From contig OX235270.1 in the NCBI GenBank assembly GCA_944472135.2, positions 142,305,632 to 142,369,631 on the forward strand: DNA of 64,000 nucleotides, written 5' to 3'. Positions 1 through 11,700 of the stretch are shown piece by piece (the first letter of the stretch is position 1; the number at the start of each line of letters is the position of its first letter). The DNA comes from Trichobilharzia regenti (lineage: Eukaryota; Platyhelminthes; Trematoda; Strigeidida; Schistosomatidae). The position numbers were made by a program, and so were the translations under genes. The notes under the pieces are model-generated. The model worked only from the letters and a program-made list of their open reading frames with translations. It searched no databases and had not been told where the DNA came from.

Positions 1-3000
1 CGTAGGTCATTTGATTAGCCGATGGATATTGGCGTTATTTATTGAAAAAACGTCAAGGTTAGGTTAATGCATAAGTAACGGTTGAATTTAATTCACCGGC
101 TAGGGAGATCAGGTTTCCCAAGCGGATAATTCACAAAACTGGTATTTTCCGGTTAGAGAGGAAAAAGCACGTCGTATTCAAGGAGCGCGCTTTCATCAGT
201 TTCTCAGCCTTTGTGTGAAGTCGTAGCTACAAGTGAATAAACGATTATGAATGTACAGAAAATTAGGAAAATATGCGAGAAATTGACTGTTTCTATTACT
301 ATCTATAAAAAATACTTTTGATTCATATATAAGGCTTCAGGTATGCATCAAGATGTTGACTGTGTCAATACTGTAAAAAATATGTCATTTTACTCGAATT
401 TGATGGTAACATTTCACTCTGCGAAAAGCGTTGTTTCTGCCTTTTTTAAAGGTCCCTTCCTCTTGTCCCCTTTTAAGAATCGTTTTTTATTAGACAGCAG
501 TTCCTCTTCTTATTACACTATGTTCCACCGACATATAACTGCTTACCCGATAGTGATGTGATGTGGAAGTTTTCACGGAGTTGCCTATCCGCTTTTAAAA
601 ATTTGGAGAGCATACTGAGCTACAAACTGCTCTTGATGTGATACAATCCAATTATTTTTATAGAAGCTGCAGTAGACGCTTGATGGATTGTGAGTAATAA
701 GGTTACTTGCCTCAAAACAGTCCACATTATCATTAATATACCCAGAGTTTAAACTGCTTAGGAGCACGAAAAAAAACTAGGAAAGATGTTCTACATTTAG
801 TCTTCGTTGAAAGATGCTATTGTAAGGTAATTGACAGCTGTTCACCACTTTTACCAACAGATCACAGAGAGGTAGTCTCAATTTTCGGTGCGAATACCTG
901 CATTGTTAATTCTGCATCCGAATCATCTTCTGTGTCATACAATCATCTAACTGGATTATGATCCTGCCGTCCTGTATATCTGAAAAAATATTCTGTGCAA
1001 GCCGGTGCTCCATCTTTTCCAATCAGTAATTCTCTCACTTCAAGAGGTGTTTTAGCCAAGACGATCTCTCCCAAATACAATGGAGTTCACCTGTTATCCA
1101 ACACTGTTCTATATCCATCGTTCGTTGACTTCTAAGTCCAGCAGGACGTACTCAAAGATAATTTATTGCAGCATGCTATCCAAGGAGTATTAAGTAGCTG
1201 GTAAGGTACTCACTTCGTTAAAGATTTGCAGATTTTGTTTGGCGGTCGTGAATACTTGTGCGTGAATAGCTTCATTGCATATTCACGCCAACTTTCGTCG
1301 GGTAGTTCGTTGCTATGGTGGTTTAATGACAAATTATATTTTTTGTACGTATTTAAAATGAAATTTTCAATTTAAAACTTCTTCTGAAGCAAACGCTATC
1401 GGTGGAATGATATTCCGTAACTGCGTTACTCTTGCTGCACTTATACTAAAAACTCTGGCTTTATACTGATATCTGTGCAATGTAATGGATTAAAGGATGC
1501 AGTAATTTCAAAATTCAATTGTATCTTGTTAAATTTTCATGAAACCATGTGGGTGTTCTTTGGCCCATTGATTAAAATACACTGATACCCACCGAATAAA
1601 GGTGGCGCCACTTCAGAAGAGGAGTGTGGCATATAATCGTCTCCTGAGAACACCGTAAATTCTAACGCAAACCAAAGTGAAAGGAATCACCAGCTGATGT
1701 AATAATACAGTCATCAGCCTGCCTTCTGGCTACAGAAGTCTAAAACTAGTCAAATATAATCTGTTTTCAAAAATATAGGCGATTATAACGCCTGTAGCCG
1801 TGAGCGCGGTAACCCGTAAATTGCGCGGAAACACCTGGTTGTAGCCCGTATCCTCACACGAATGTTACATTATTATCTTCCTCTCTGAGCCTTCTTTAAT
1901 TCACATATATTTTGAATGGATAATAATTATTAGTAATTTTTCAACACTCGATATCTTTTCAGGGCGAAGTAGTCCAAGCTGACTACTCACTTTGGTAGTT
2001 ACCTAGATTGGATATTGTGCATCAGGATTGATAGTGGTTCATATATGTTTCTGGTGATCGGTAATATCGCTTGTCACTGATTCGAGTATTTTAAGTGATC
2101 ACGTGATCGTCTTGTTGCAGACCAGTATTTATTGTTTTTACTCACGCTAAATCGAATATTCCCTCCTACACTTAAAGATTTCAACTAGCTTGCTTGCAAA
2201 TAACTTGAAAAAAGCCAAAAGGAACCGACTGTTAGAGTAGTCGGTCTTTAGAAACCCCTTTTTTGTTTTAAAGAAGGCAACCGTTAGAAGTAGATAAGAT
2301 TTGTGGCTCAGGTGGAGAACTCATATAAGTCCATCACATATTAGAGTTTACCCTGAAGATGTTGTCTAGAAGGAAAATTAAGTCATCCAGCGCACAAAAC
2401 ACAATCAAATCCAAAATAGTAATTAGTTTACATAAATTTCAGTAGTTCCATATACTGCGGGTGGTTTGTGCGGCTATGGCTTACTGGCCTAAGCTTAACG
2501 GGTTCAAAACTCACTCCACTTACCAGGGATCGGACAACCAGGCAATATCAAGAATCCTCAAATGATAGGCGTGGTTCATCGGTAGCGAGTGGTTGTGGAG
2601 TAAGATTTCATTTCACAAGTGGTTCAAAAACTTAAATTCTCACAAATAACAGCCTAATTCGGTGGATATGAAGAATGTGGGAAAGATTTTCAACAGTTCC
2701 AAGTATCCAGACCTAATTAAAACAGCATGATTTTCTTCTTACTTTTAATTTTATTTTTTCTTCATTAGGGATTTTCGAAATTGAGGGCATTAGTAATAAG
2801 ACGGTAACTACAGTATGCCCATCCTATTCTTCATCTTAAATGTAGCTATTGTACATAGCCAGAAACGGTCAGTTGATCGGATCCCGCTAAGAGCTGGATA
2901 GTCAAAAATGTGAAATACATTTTAGCCCCAAAAGTTTTTCTTAGTAAGGATGCATGCTCAGCTAACTAGACACTGTGCATGAACAAGCGAACGTAACGCT

Positions 3001-3330
3001 ATGTAGTGCAAATGACATACGATCAATTTAAACCCTGAAACTGTAAAATACTAATTTTACGGCGTCATTTAAGACTACAGTATCTTCAACCATTTTAGTC
3101 GCAGTTGCAAACGTAATTGAATTAAGTCTATAACGGAATAACTAACATGCCACTAACGCTTCGAGGAGCTAGTCTCAACACTGACGAAAGCGTTGGTTAA
3201 AATCCACTGTCACTTCATTTTTTAGTGAGATATCAGGTGACTTGACAGCCTTTCTCAAACGTTAGAATTAGCTGAAGATCAACTGCATGGTATGAGACAA
3301 ACGACATCATCAAAAAAAATATCCTGCTGA
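1..3330. other. Unassigned AT-rich DNA
   Basis: I see no recognisable gene or mobile element here apart from the coding-like relic at 862-1119. Around 2465-2520 there is a weak tRNA-like string with a box B resembling GGTTCAAAACTC that may be a decayed SINE head, but I cannot define its limits. No rRNA, tRNA or CRISPR structure was seen. Confidence 0.5.
862..1119 (-). pseudogene. Coding-like relic of unknown identity
   Basis: On the minus strand, one frame reads like protein for about 86 codons and contains strings such as LYLGEIVLAKTPLEVRELL and GAPACTEYFFRYTG. It is broken by two in-frame TGA codons, each where a CGA arginine codon could have mutated by a single C-to-T change. An AG|GT junction that could be a splice donor follows the ELTMQ residues. 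I do not recognise the family. It could be a decayed exon, a processed pseudogene or part of an element not otherwise seen here. Confidence 0.25.
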
Positions 3331-3334
3331 ATTG

Positions 3335-3690
3335 TTGGTATTAGATGGTTGGAGGCAATTCGCAGGAAGCCCAGCCTGACCTGGGTTTCGTGCTAGTTGG
3401 CACTCATCAGCAAGGAGTATCTGCAACCTTGAGGGAACTCATGTCCCCTTTGAGATTCAAACCCACATCACTCAATGCTGCGGTCACAGACGTTACCAGT
3501 GAATTATTTAGGCTGTCGATTGATCTCTTGTGGGACTGTATTCGATAGTTTTGACTGAACACTAGTCAGTAACTAATGTAATATGTGTGTCCAGTTTTAT
3601 CTTTGATGCAGACTGAATTTCATCGGTCAAGTTTCAAAATGTGGCCATCATGCTAGGTTGCAAGGCGCAAAGTCTATGAATAGACTTAAA
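3335..3690 (-). mobile_element. SINE-D copy with tRNA-like head and hammerhead
   Basis: Read on the minus strand, this copy has an upstream segment, a tRNA-like head (box A-like TCACTGGTAACG; box B GGTTTGAATCTC) and then a hammerhead-like domain near its 3' end. It matches the tandem copies at 26434-26880 in the same order. The extent was judged from those alignments. The family resembles known tRNA-headed, ribozyme-bearing repeats of schistosomes, but I did not recognise it by name. Confidence 0.7.
3370..3419 (-). ncRNA. Hammerhead ribozyme domain (SINE-D)
   Basis: The minus strand shows CTGATGA, a stem II of GTGC/GCAC around a CAACTA loop, then GAA, ACCCAGGT and C. Every conserved core base is present. 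Helix III is the near-palindrome ACCCAGGT, with ACCTAGGT in the copy at 26434. Stem I is poorly paired in this copy, so activity is uncertain. Confidence 0.7.
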
Positions 3691-4507
3691 TATAAAGTGC
3701 AGTAACACTTCTGCTCGGTTTTCTCTAGACATTAGCAAACCAGCGTACTACTGGACAAAAAGTGGCACTGTTGCTTCCCGCCAAATGGAGAAAAGCCCGC
3801 GAAAAACAAAGTATCTGTTACCCACTGAATGTCCACCGACACTGATAACTGTTTATCCATTGAAGCTGTCCCTCCAAGTTGTAAAGGACCTCAGTGCGGA
3901 TATCTGTTGATGCGGTGAAAGCGTCACCAAGCTTCAGAGAACCATTGTTCTACACTATCGAATCCGCAACAAAAATGAATACATTTTAGTGCTCGTTGAC
4001 ACAAATTTAAGCAGTTATCCTCATCATTCCAAAATAGTGGAGTCTGTGGTCAAATGTTGATACAGGTTAACATAAGACATCTGATTCTTTCCCTCTGACT
4101 GTCTCAGTACATGCAGTAAGCACAGAGTATTAAAAGTCTAAGGTTGTTAACGTTCCTGGACAGTACGAAGTATACTTCCTCTTTTCTTCTACATATTTTA
4201 TATACTTTGGCGTTTGGATTTAACTTCTTCAGTTTCTATTCCCAACATTACCTTATATACGTGTGAAAATCATCATCATTCGTTTCGCTGTAATTTTTTA
4301 TTTTGTTAATCCATATTTTTTGTTGTTTACTACTATAAACTTGAACTAACCGTTAGTATGTGACACTATAAAACTCAATGACTATTAATTCTTAGTAATA
4401 AAAAAGGGGAATGAATCCTTCGGTTATCGCTTATAGTTTGCTTAAATTATTACTATTTGCTGGCTGCCTCTTTCTGTTTTCTTATTTTTATTTTATTATT
4501 TATTTTA
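3691..4507. other. Unassigned DNA
   Basis: AT-rich sequence with no gene or repeat that I can support. Confidence 0.4.
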
Positions 4508-4691
4508 TTTTTGATTACAGCTTAATTCCACACTGTATATTTTGGTACAAGTATGGAATTTTCAGCATGTGATATCGGTAGCCCAAATTTTGCAGGCCGA
4601 CCATAGATATCAGGTGTGCGTCGGCAGGGGATCGAACCTCGGACCATGTGCATGGTCGGTGAGAGTCCTAACCATTGTGCCACCGACGCGA
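4508..4691 (-). mobile_element. SINE-E copy (tRNA-headed)
   Basis: On the minus strand this begins with the acceptor-like GCGTCGG and closes the head with CCGACGC, a 7-bp acceptor-type stem. It carries box A-like TGGCACAATGG and box B GGTTCGATCCC. The body, with a GATATC motif and a 3' end in AATCAAAAATAAA, matches the copies at 14300, 34910 and 45569. This is a Pol III-type SINE. The mature head is not a functional tRNA because its anticodon arm is irregular. Confidence 0.8.
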
Positions 4692-6129
4692 AGGTATTGC
4701 ACTGAAGCACTGGAAATGTATAGTAATGCTGCTTTCTACGTTTGTATTACCTGAGCGTTATTCAGAATATTTATGGCACATACGATGAACAACGGAACAA
4801 ATTCCATTCGGAATACTTTTTATCATCGCAAAGTTTATCCCTTGTATCTGCTAATACCAAAATAATGCTGTACTTACCCTCTACTGTGGAGTTTTATAAA
4901 TTTTCGAACCCTTATTAGTTGATAAAATGATATTGATCACAAGGTCTGCATCCTGTGTGTCTTACTCTAGCACCTGTGTATCGCCCTTCTTCTTACCTCC
5001 CGTTAACACAAACTTTTGTAATTCATGCATGAAGTTGACTGACTATAAGTATATTATAGATTAAAATTTAGACTTGAACCAATGTTTTGTAATTTATTCT
5101 TATAAAGTTTCTTTCCATTTTCCAATTTTTTAATGTCATGAAACAGTGTTCCATTTCAAATATGATCATGTCTGTACAAAGGTTATGTCAATCATGTAAA
5201 TGCTTAATTTACGACAATAAAATGTTAACTGAAGATCTAACACCCACAACTTCTATAGTATTTGTTTGTGTAGATCAAAGGCGAAGCAAAACACAAGAAG
5301 TGACTGTCCAAGTTACGAATTATATTTCGGGACCAGATCGGAGTACAAGATGATTGCACGAACAAACGAACATGACACGACAGCTTACCAAATGGCACGG
5401 ATGCCTGACCGTAGTCCTTCAGCTAAACACATCGACTAGAACAGTGAGGGTGAGCATTCAGTTTTCAGTGATGAATGCTGGGGTCAATAATCCTGGAAAA
5501 TTACCTACCACTAGAAGTGTACAACTAATGTGTAACAGTAATATTTACTTTTTATACATAGGCTACTCTTTTTCGACATCCTTTATTCGTTCTTATTTAC
5601 TTTTCGACTGTCACTCAGTATACTAATACTTCAAATTTCCTTCATCCATTTTTGATTGACACACACTAGTTATACGTGTGAGATACCTAAAATACCACTT
5701 GTAGACTTTCGCTATGTTTACATATTACTTAATTTTCAACTAAAACAATTCTGTAACCATTATCTAGTATTGACTGTGTTAATGAGCATGCACTTGCTTT
5801 TTTAAGTTATATAAAGTGAAAGTTCGTGAATCTTCAAAATCAGTCTAGTACATTCAGTAAAATAGACCAGTGAAGTAGATTATTGAGAATGAAAACTTTA
5901 ATGGTAACCACTTACTATTAATATGGAATATACCAAAAATATGCTGAAAAAAAAGACTGAAAGACATTACTAGGAGGTGGGGTGATAAAAGTGGGGGATA
6001 TGGCTAGATGGGAAACACAGAGGTACAATACTCCATTTCACCTGAATTTCGCATACATTTTAGTGATTGCAGGTCAATGACATTTACCACTTTCGAGTAT
6101 TGCTTTTGTCGGGATTTTTTGTGATTTGA
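4692..6129. other. Unassigned DNA
   Basis: Two short adjoining open frames (5138-5353 and 5354-5626, plus) have no recognisable domain and AT-rich composition. I do not call them genes. No other feature was recognised. Confidence 0.4.
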
Positions 6130-6520
6130 TTGAGGATTTTGATCATGAGCTGACATCAGTTAGAGAACCACTGGAAAGCCTGAGAGTACTGGACAGCTGT
6201 TTCGTTCTAGTTTGGGACTTTTCATCAGTACGCACCCACCGCCAGGGTTAGAACCCAGGACCTTCTGGTTACAAGGTTAGCGAGCACGTGGACCACTGAG
6301 CCAATGGGACCCAATCCAATGGGTAGCCCATGAATTCTAACTTCTGCCAATTCACAACATAGTGCAACCATTTTGCAATGTCTTCTTCGATGGTTTGCTG
6401 CCTCATCTTCAACCTGCTGCAACCTACTGGTCACGGCATTCCACTAGAACCCCAGGTCACTGCCTGAATAGGGCCAGTCAATAGTGAGCATCAGATTAAT
6501 TTTCAAGTATTACCACTTTA
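6130..6520 (-). mobile_element. SINE-C copy with long upstream segment
   Basis: Minus-strand order is an upstream segment of about 170 bp, a tRNA-like head (box A-like TGGCTCAGTGG, box B GGGTTCTAACCC), a hammerhead relic and a 3' part with ATGTCAGCTCATGATC. A short motif resembling CAAGTATT occurs just beyond both ends (6098 and 6505). This is what one copy of a circularly permuted or tandem unit would show. The same long form occurs at 43853-44230. Confidence 0.7.
6186..6231 (-). ncRNA. Hammerhead relic (SINE-C)
   Basis: Stem I GTACTG/CAGTAC is perfect and helix III is the palindrome ACAGCTGT. The core reads ATGAAAA where the family consensus is CTGAAGA, and one side of stem II reads GAAC instead of GGAC. 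These changes should abolish cleavage. Confidence 0.7.
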
Positions 6521-6644
6521 TTGACTTCTTTCCATCTAAATAGTTGTCATCCGACTACTTTCTACATTTTGTGTGATTCCTTTGCGTTCCAAGTAAACAT
6601 TAGGGCTTTCAATTTCAGTAGCAGTGATGTGGTAGTTTGCACAG

Positions 6645-6790
6645 TGATGTAGCCAGCCTCATGTTCAACCTTCCCTCATTTCTTGGCCTACTGCCACTTA
6701 AGTAATGTTTAGTAATGTGTTGGTCGAGAATCGACCCTCGGACTACCCGTGTGATTACTCAAGCATTCTACCATTAAACCGCTGACACGC
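6645..6790 (-). mobile_element. SINE-B-like partial copy
   Basis: The minus strand has a tRNA-like head (box B GGGTCGATTCTC) followed by a short body resembling SINE-B. The tail is missing. The head is more diverged than in other copies. Confidence 0.5.
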
Positions 6791-6959
6791 GTGATCCAAC
6801 AGGCCTCAAGAGCCACATCATCCAACCGTTTAAAGTATTTCTTTTGTTGATGGCAAAAAAGTAATTAATTCATTATTTGGCTGGATTACAGAGCGAAGTA
6901 CCTAAATGTAATATTAAAATCTAAATGATATATCCAAATGATTAGGCTTATCTAAATGG

Positions 6960-7080
6960 GTTACAGGATTTCATCATGAGCTGACATTGGTTAGAGAACC
7001 ATTGGAAAACCTGGGAGTACTGGACAGCTGTTTCGTCCTAGTTTGGGGCTCTCCAGCAGCACCCACCCACTTCTCTCTAT
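6960..7080 (-). mobile_element. Truncated SINE-C copy with hammerhead relic
   Basis: Only the ribozyme and 3' part remain; the tRNA-like head has been lost. The hammerhead at 7017-7062 has stem I GTGCTG/CAGTAC, core CTGGAGA (A6 changed to G), GGACGAA and the palindromic helix III ACAGCTGT. Confidence 0.7.
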
Positions 7081-7856
7081 AGGTTTTTACGGAAACAAAA
7101 TATTAGCATTCAAGGATAACAAAAACAAGTGGACGAAATAGCTTAAGTATAATCACCACAAATCCGAGTTGACTCAGATGAAATCAACTGATTTATTTAT
7201 TGTAGGAACCGCCTTTATTTCAACTGTAAGTTTTTTGTCACTAAGCTTTTAACATTTTTCGTTCCCGTGTGGTGACAGATTTCAAGTTCGAAGTGGTTTT
7301 ATTTTAAGTTGAATAACTAACAACCTCCAGCTATTTCTAACCTTCACCCGGCGGATCTACAACCACATTGGTGGGCGATAATCATTTCGTAGGTACCAGT
7401 CATCAGAATACTGAATAATTACAGGAAAGGTCAATTCTTATAATCTAACTCCTAAAAAAGCCTTAATCTGCTGAAATTTTGTGCAAAAATCGAACCATCT
7501 AGAAACTCCTCTGTGATACTGCTCATACATAAGGTGAAATTCTAAATAAATGTCTCTACTGTGATTTTAACAATAAAAATAAGGTTGAGCTGTGTAAGGC
7601 TATGTCTATGCATGATCGACACTGACGTTTAGTTCATTGAAATGCCACGCACTTTTGAAGTCATTTATATACAGAACAACAGAAGTGTAAAACACGATGT
7701 TTTCTTAGAAGAGTGCTAAATATTCGAGATTCTCTGAGAGCAACGGGCTATATACCATAAAGTAAACTGAGATCGGCAATAAAAATCAATATATCCAGAT
7801 GAGTCAGGAAAGCGATCTGTTTTCGTTACTTCGTTTCGAAGCTCCACAGTTATTTA
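7081..7856. other. Unassigned DNA
   Basis: No gene or known repeat was recognised. Confidence 0.4.
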
Positions 7857-7879
7857 GTTTATATATATATATATATATA
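7857..7879. repeat. (TA)n microsatellite
   Basis: Short uninterrupted alternating TA run. Confidence 0.9.
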
Positions 7880-7886
7880 ATGTAAA

Positions 7887-8220
7887 ATGGCAGCAGAGGG
7901 CAGAGCCAAGTACATAGACCGAACTAGTGAGATATTGTGTAGACGTGTCCATAAACACTTACCAGCACCACAGTCAAATGGAGGACGTAAAACAGTCAAC
8001 AGATCAATTATGGAGCATATTACTACTTCTGGTCAAACAGCGTCAGTGGAGACTTCATTCAGAGTCATATATACAGCAAGATCAAGCCGTCCAAACGGAT
8101 TTCACCTACACTTCTTTCCACGCAGCTATGGCTTTGACAATCCTTATGGAGAAACCTCAACTTTATGTCCAGAAATGTTTTATCTGGTATCTTTTACTAC
8201 TACGGCCTTAGTATCAATTT
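7887..8220 (+). pseudogene. PLE C-terminal fragment, frameshifted
   Basis: The strings GGRKTVNRSIMEHI and SFRVIYTA, followed in another frame by LMEKPQLYVQKCFI, correspond to the region after the GIY-YIG core in the better-preserved PLEs of this window (for example SSIAKHLIEMNH and LKPPLCIQKQFVI at 23970-24160). A frameshift lies near 8090-8130. No catalytic part remains. Confidence 0.6.
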
Positions 8221-8304
8221 TCGCTTACCTGAATGATTGAGTAATAAACTCTATGTAGTCCTTTGTATTTTTAAAAATATCTTATTTTTGTAACCCATTT
8301 TTAG

Positions 8305-8545
8305 TCGTATTCAGTGGTAGAATGCAGACCAACCGCTCAATTAGTCAGGTGTTTGACCCCCGGCCAACGCACTCCTGAACATTGCTAAGTCTGTAATAAG
8401 ACCGGTAGAAACGGGAGACTGAGCATAAATTTGGCAACTCAACTCCGTAAAAATAAACATCACTGCTACTGAAACTTCAAAGCTGTAGCTTGAACCTATA
8501 GGTTGCACTCGGAAAGTAAAGGAGTAAAATAATAATGACAATAAT
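8305..8545 (+). mobile_element. SINE-B copy, decayed head
   Basis: The body and tail match other SINE-B copies: CCAACGCACTCC, the AAACATCACTGCTACTGAAACTTC segment (here in short form) and a tail with AAAGGAGTAAAATAATAA. The tRNA-like head is scrambled. Confidence 0.65.
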
Positions 8546-8639
8546 AGGTTGATTACTTAACTAATTAGATGACGAGCCTTTGGATTACATAGGAATACTC
8601 ACTATTTTCGCAGATTATTATTAGTCGTACACTTTGATT

Positions 8640-9320
8640 TAATTTGCTACTATCGTCAGCAATGAAGAAAACCTAGACGACATCTTAAATTCCTTTTAAT
8701 AACTGTCATCCCGCTATTCAGTTCACGTTAGAGAAAGGGTCCAACTCCAAAATACCCTTTCTTGACGTTCAACTAACAAGACGAGGACAAGACGGAACTC
8801 TGAAAAGATCTATCTACAGAAAGTTGACGTGGAACGGATAGCTTACTAACTTTCACTGTTGGGTACTTCTAGTCACCAAACAAAGCCTGATCTGCTCACT
8901 CAGCTACACAGTTCGCAGAATATGCACCCCAGATACCATAGAAGACGAACCGGACAATCTCAAGAAAATCCTCATCGGGAATTGGCATCCAGAACTATTT
9001 ATTGCAAAATCCATGAATCCTAGACCACAAAAGCCGCCTACACTTAGTGCCTTGGAAAACTCCTCTACATGAAGCTTCAATTCAATGGAGGTTCATCTGC
9101 GGAAACCCTGGAAAATGGACTATCCCGTTCTTCTGAACTACGATTAACCTCCTCCACAAAACCTAGAATGCGTATGAACGTGAATGATAAGCTACCACTG
9201 CTGGTCTTATCAATGTGCATCTACAAATTCACCTGCTTGTGTGTAGCTAGGTATGTCGGTGGCACCCAGTGTTTGCTATCCAAACGTATAATCGAACATT
9301 TATCTACATGTTAATTGGTG
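8640..9320 (+). pseudogene. PLE fragment (end of RT through GIY-YIG)
   Basis: Translated pieces in several frames include KIPFLDVQLTRRGQDGTLK and RSIYRKLTWNG, typical of the post-catalytic part of PLE reverse transcriptases. These are followed by GIY-YIG-like CVARYVGGTQ near 9240. Multiple stops and shifts make it non-functional. Confidence 0.7.
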
Positions 9321-9520
9321 GATGGTGACTAGCAATGGAATCCAAAATGCGCATTTCGCCCTATTCGGGACTAGTTAACTGGGTGCACCTGTATTCCACT
9401 GTGAGTGATGATGTCCCCACTTAGGCTCGAACTCAGTGCCCATAGTTTCAAACGCCAAAGCGCTACCCACTAGGCCACTTTGACCACACGAGCCACCTCT
9501 TGTGCAACGGGTCATGTCAA
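9321..9520 (-). mobile_element. Sm-alpha-like element, inverted copy
   Basis: The minus strand carries a Pol III-type head (box A-like AAAGTGGCCTAGTGGG, box B GAGTTCGAGCC) and then a degenerate hammerhead at 9340-9383. The relic keeps the GTCC stem II, GCGAA and palindromic helix III ATGCGCAT. The core reads TTAACTA, so it should be dead. It forms an inverted pair with 9590-9790. Confidence 0.75.
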
Positions 9521-9589
9521 CCTGAGACCGAGTAATTCAGTGCAATCAATCGACGGGAAAATCGAAAATTCAATTAAATAATTAATATG

Positions 9590-9790
9590 ACCTGTTGTAC
9601 AAGAGGTGGTTCTCTTGTGGCGCAAGTGGTCTAGTGGATAACGCTTTGGCGTTTGAAACTATGCGCACTGGGTTCGACTCTCGGTGAGGACATTATTACT
9701 CACTGAGGAATGCAGGGACATCCAGTTGATGAGTCCCGAATAGGACGAAATGCGCATCCTGGATTCCACTGCTGGTCACCATCCATCAGT
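9590..9790 (+). mobile_element. Sm-alpha-like element, direct copy
   Basis: The plus strand carries box A-like TGGCGCAAGTGG, box B GGTTCGACTC and a near-canonical hammerhead. The arrangement matches the Sm-alpha family of Schistosoma, which is known to have a Pol III promoter and a hammerhead. A 70-bp segment that includes CAATCGACGGGAAAAT is repeated on both sides (9508-9580 and 9838-9908). That fits a tandem or circular unit. Confidence 0.8.
9720..9764 (+). ncRNA. Hammerhead ribozyme (Sm-alpha-like)
   Basis: Stem I ATCCAG/CTGGAT (9720-9725 and 9759-9764) is perfect. Stem II is GTCC/GGAC, and GAA is at 9747-9749. Helix III is the 8-nt palindrome ATGCGCAT, and the residue before the cleavage point is C9758. 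The only core change is C3 to T (TTGATGA at 9726-9732), expected to abolish or greatly reduce cleavage. Confidence 0.9.
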
Positions 9791-10089
9791 TAACCTCTAA
9801 TTACATGCCCAGGCATCGTCGAAGCATCTGCACAAGAACCTGACATGTCAACCTGAGACCTAGCATTTCAGTCCAATCAATCGACGGGAAAATCCAAAAT
9901 TCAATTAGATTTACCCTCACGGTTTTTATAAAGGAGACAAAAGGTGCCCCCCTGAAGCTCTTTTCTTGAACACCTGATCTAATCGAAACACCAAGCCAAA
10001 AGATCTTTTTATAAATACACAAAAGTGCATAAAACAGTAAAGCTAATAAAGGCACAAAAGCCGGAAATTAGTGGAATATACTGAATGAT

Positions 10090-10890
10090 TAGTAAATAAT
10101 ATGATAAATAATATATGTAATGATAATTCTTGTTATAATATGCTGCTTATTTACTTATTTAAGTAGTTTATTAGTTCTTTTCTGATATCTGTCACTTCAC
10201 ACAAAGCTTGAGCTAAATATGGTAAGGTAGAATTTTTATATCTTGCTGTACGAACATACATTTTGATGAAATTTCTTCTACTTTCACACCTGATGAGATA
10301 CAAGGAAGAAGTTACGAATACAGAGGATGTTCGCTGTCAGACAAAATACACTTTAGTCAACTGCTTGCAAAAGCTAAAATGCCTATCCACAAGAACCATG
10401 TCAGTTACTTAAGTCAAAGACACATGCACCACTAACCCTACTTTCAGCCTTCAGTATTCTGTATAAGTCCAGAAAAGAATAAAGGGGAACAACAAAAAAC
10501 AGTGAGCAGAATACATGAATTAATAAACTGTAAGAAAAGAGGTTGAGTTATGCTGCCAGAAAGTCCGAACTTCTTTATGCATTAAATCAAAGGAAGGATG
10601 ATTTCAGAAATCAAAGAGTTATGCGACGACCAACAAAGAATTAAGAGGAAACTGACGCAAATAGAGGCAATATTCGGTTTATTTCTCATCATAGTACGGT
10701 CAATATCACAAGAATCATGGAAGTGAGTCGATCTGAGCAAGTCTTTTTTGCATCTGAAACTAAAGTCAACAATATGACACCTAGATGGATTTAGTTTATG
10801 ACCATTTAGGTGAGAATCTATTCATATCATAACAGTCCAATGTAGAAACAGTTGAGACAGTACTTGTTAGATTATCAGGATACTGAGTGA
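10090..10890 (-). pseudogene. Antisense LINE relic (CR1/jockey-like), 3' half
   Basis: This aligns on the same strand with 12580-13320, so both are copies of one antisense LINE. The segment is rich in stops. It is cut at 10890 by the RTE-B insertion and resumes at 11271. The LINE assignment comes mainly from the better-preserved partner copy and from a GVSQGAL motif in the resumed part. Confidence 0.5.
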
Positions 10891-11270
10891 TTATTATTAT
10901 TGTTCCCTTGGGTTTCTAGTGGAACATAGGGCTTCAACTACATGCCTCCACTTCCCTCTGTCTTCCTTCTGCTGTACTTTTCACCTGCATCCATGTTAGT
11001 CCATACTGTTTCAACTCCTCTTCACACGATCTCCTCCATGTCACCCTTGCACTGACGTCCCACTCGCCGCTTCCCTTTCGGCCTGGTTCCACTCGAGCAA
11101 TGGCCACACGCGCGATGTCACCAACCGGCCTCCTCAGCGAGTGTCCAATCCATCTCCACTTTCTCCTGCATATTTGTTGGTTGGCGATTGGTTCTTGTTT
11201 TGTTTGTTCCCATAGTCTCTTGTTGGTGATTCTTTCCGGCCCGGCCATCTGATCTTCAGTATAGAGCCAA
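10891..11270 (-). mobile_element. RTE-B fragment, 5'-truncated insertion
   Basis: The minus strand encodes the typical RTE C-terminus: ITNKRLWEQTKQEPI, RRKWRWIGHSLRRP and TWRRSCEEELKQYG. It then ends in CCCTATGTTCCACTAG and a (TAA)n tail. It is flanked by near-identical 12-bp copies of GATACTGAGTGA (10879-10890) and GATATTGAGTGA (11271-11282), the target-site duplication. The residual frame, about 104 codons, lacks the RT core. Confidence 0.85.
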
Positions 11271-11700
11271 GATATTGAGTGAAATTAACTGTAAAAGAGG
11301 GAAAACGAAACAATGAAACTAGAGCACCTTGAGATACACCAATTTCCGTAAACAAAGAATAAGGAGCACTTCCCATTTAAAACAACATATTGTTTTCTAC
11401 CAGAAAATAGGAAGACAGTCAGTCACCTTGTGGATCAGATTAGTCATCTTTCGAAGGAGGGAAAGGACACCCCTGAACTTTGTTTGTAACAAGGAAAATA
11501 AAACAAAAAAATAAATCACATAAAGACCCAACAATAACAACTTTTTAAAGAATATTTTCCATTAGATAGAATGTCCCGTGATTAAGACATAAACACGCAT
11601 TAACAGGAATATCAAAATACAGTTCTGTAGTACTCACATGATAGTAAAAGACATATGTTGTTTATATGTCTCATAGTATATAATAAAATCGCTTATGAAT
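11271..11700 (-). pseudogene. Antisense LINE relic, continuation
   Basis: Minus-strand strings include GSAPYSLFTEIGVSQGAL, resembling the VPQG motif of LINE reverse transcriptases. This continues the relic interrupted at 10890. It is strongly decayed. Confidence 0.45.

Noticed and set aside
5138..5626. Two adjoining plus-strand frames
   Set aside because: No domain, no clear splice sites and AT-rich codon content; not supported as genes.
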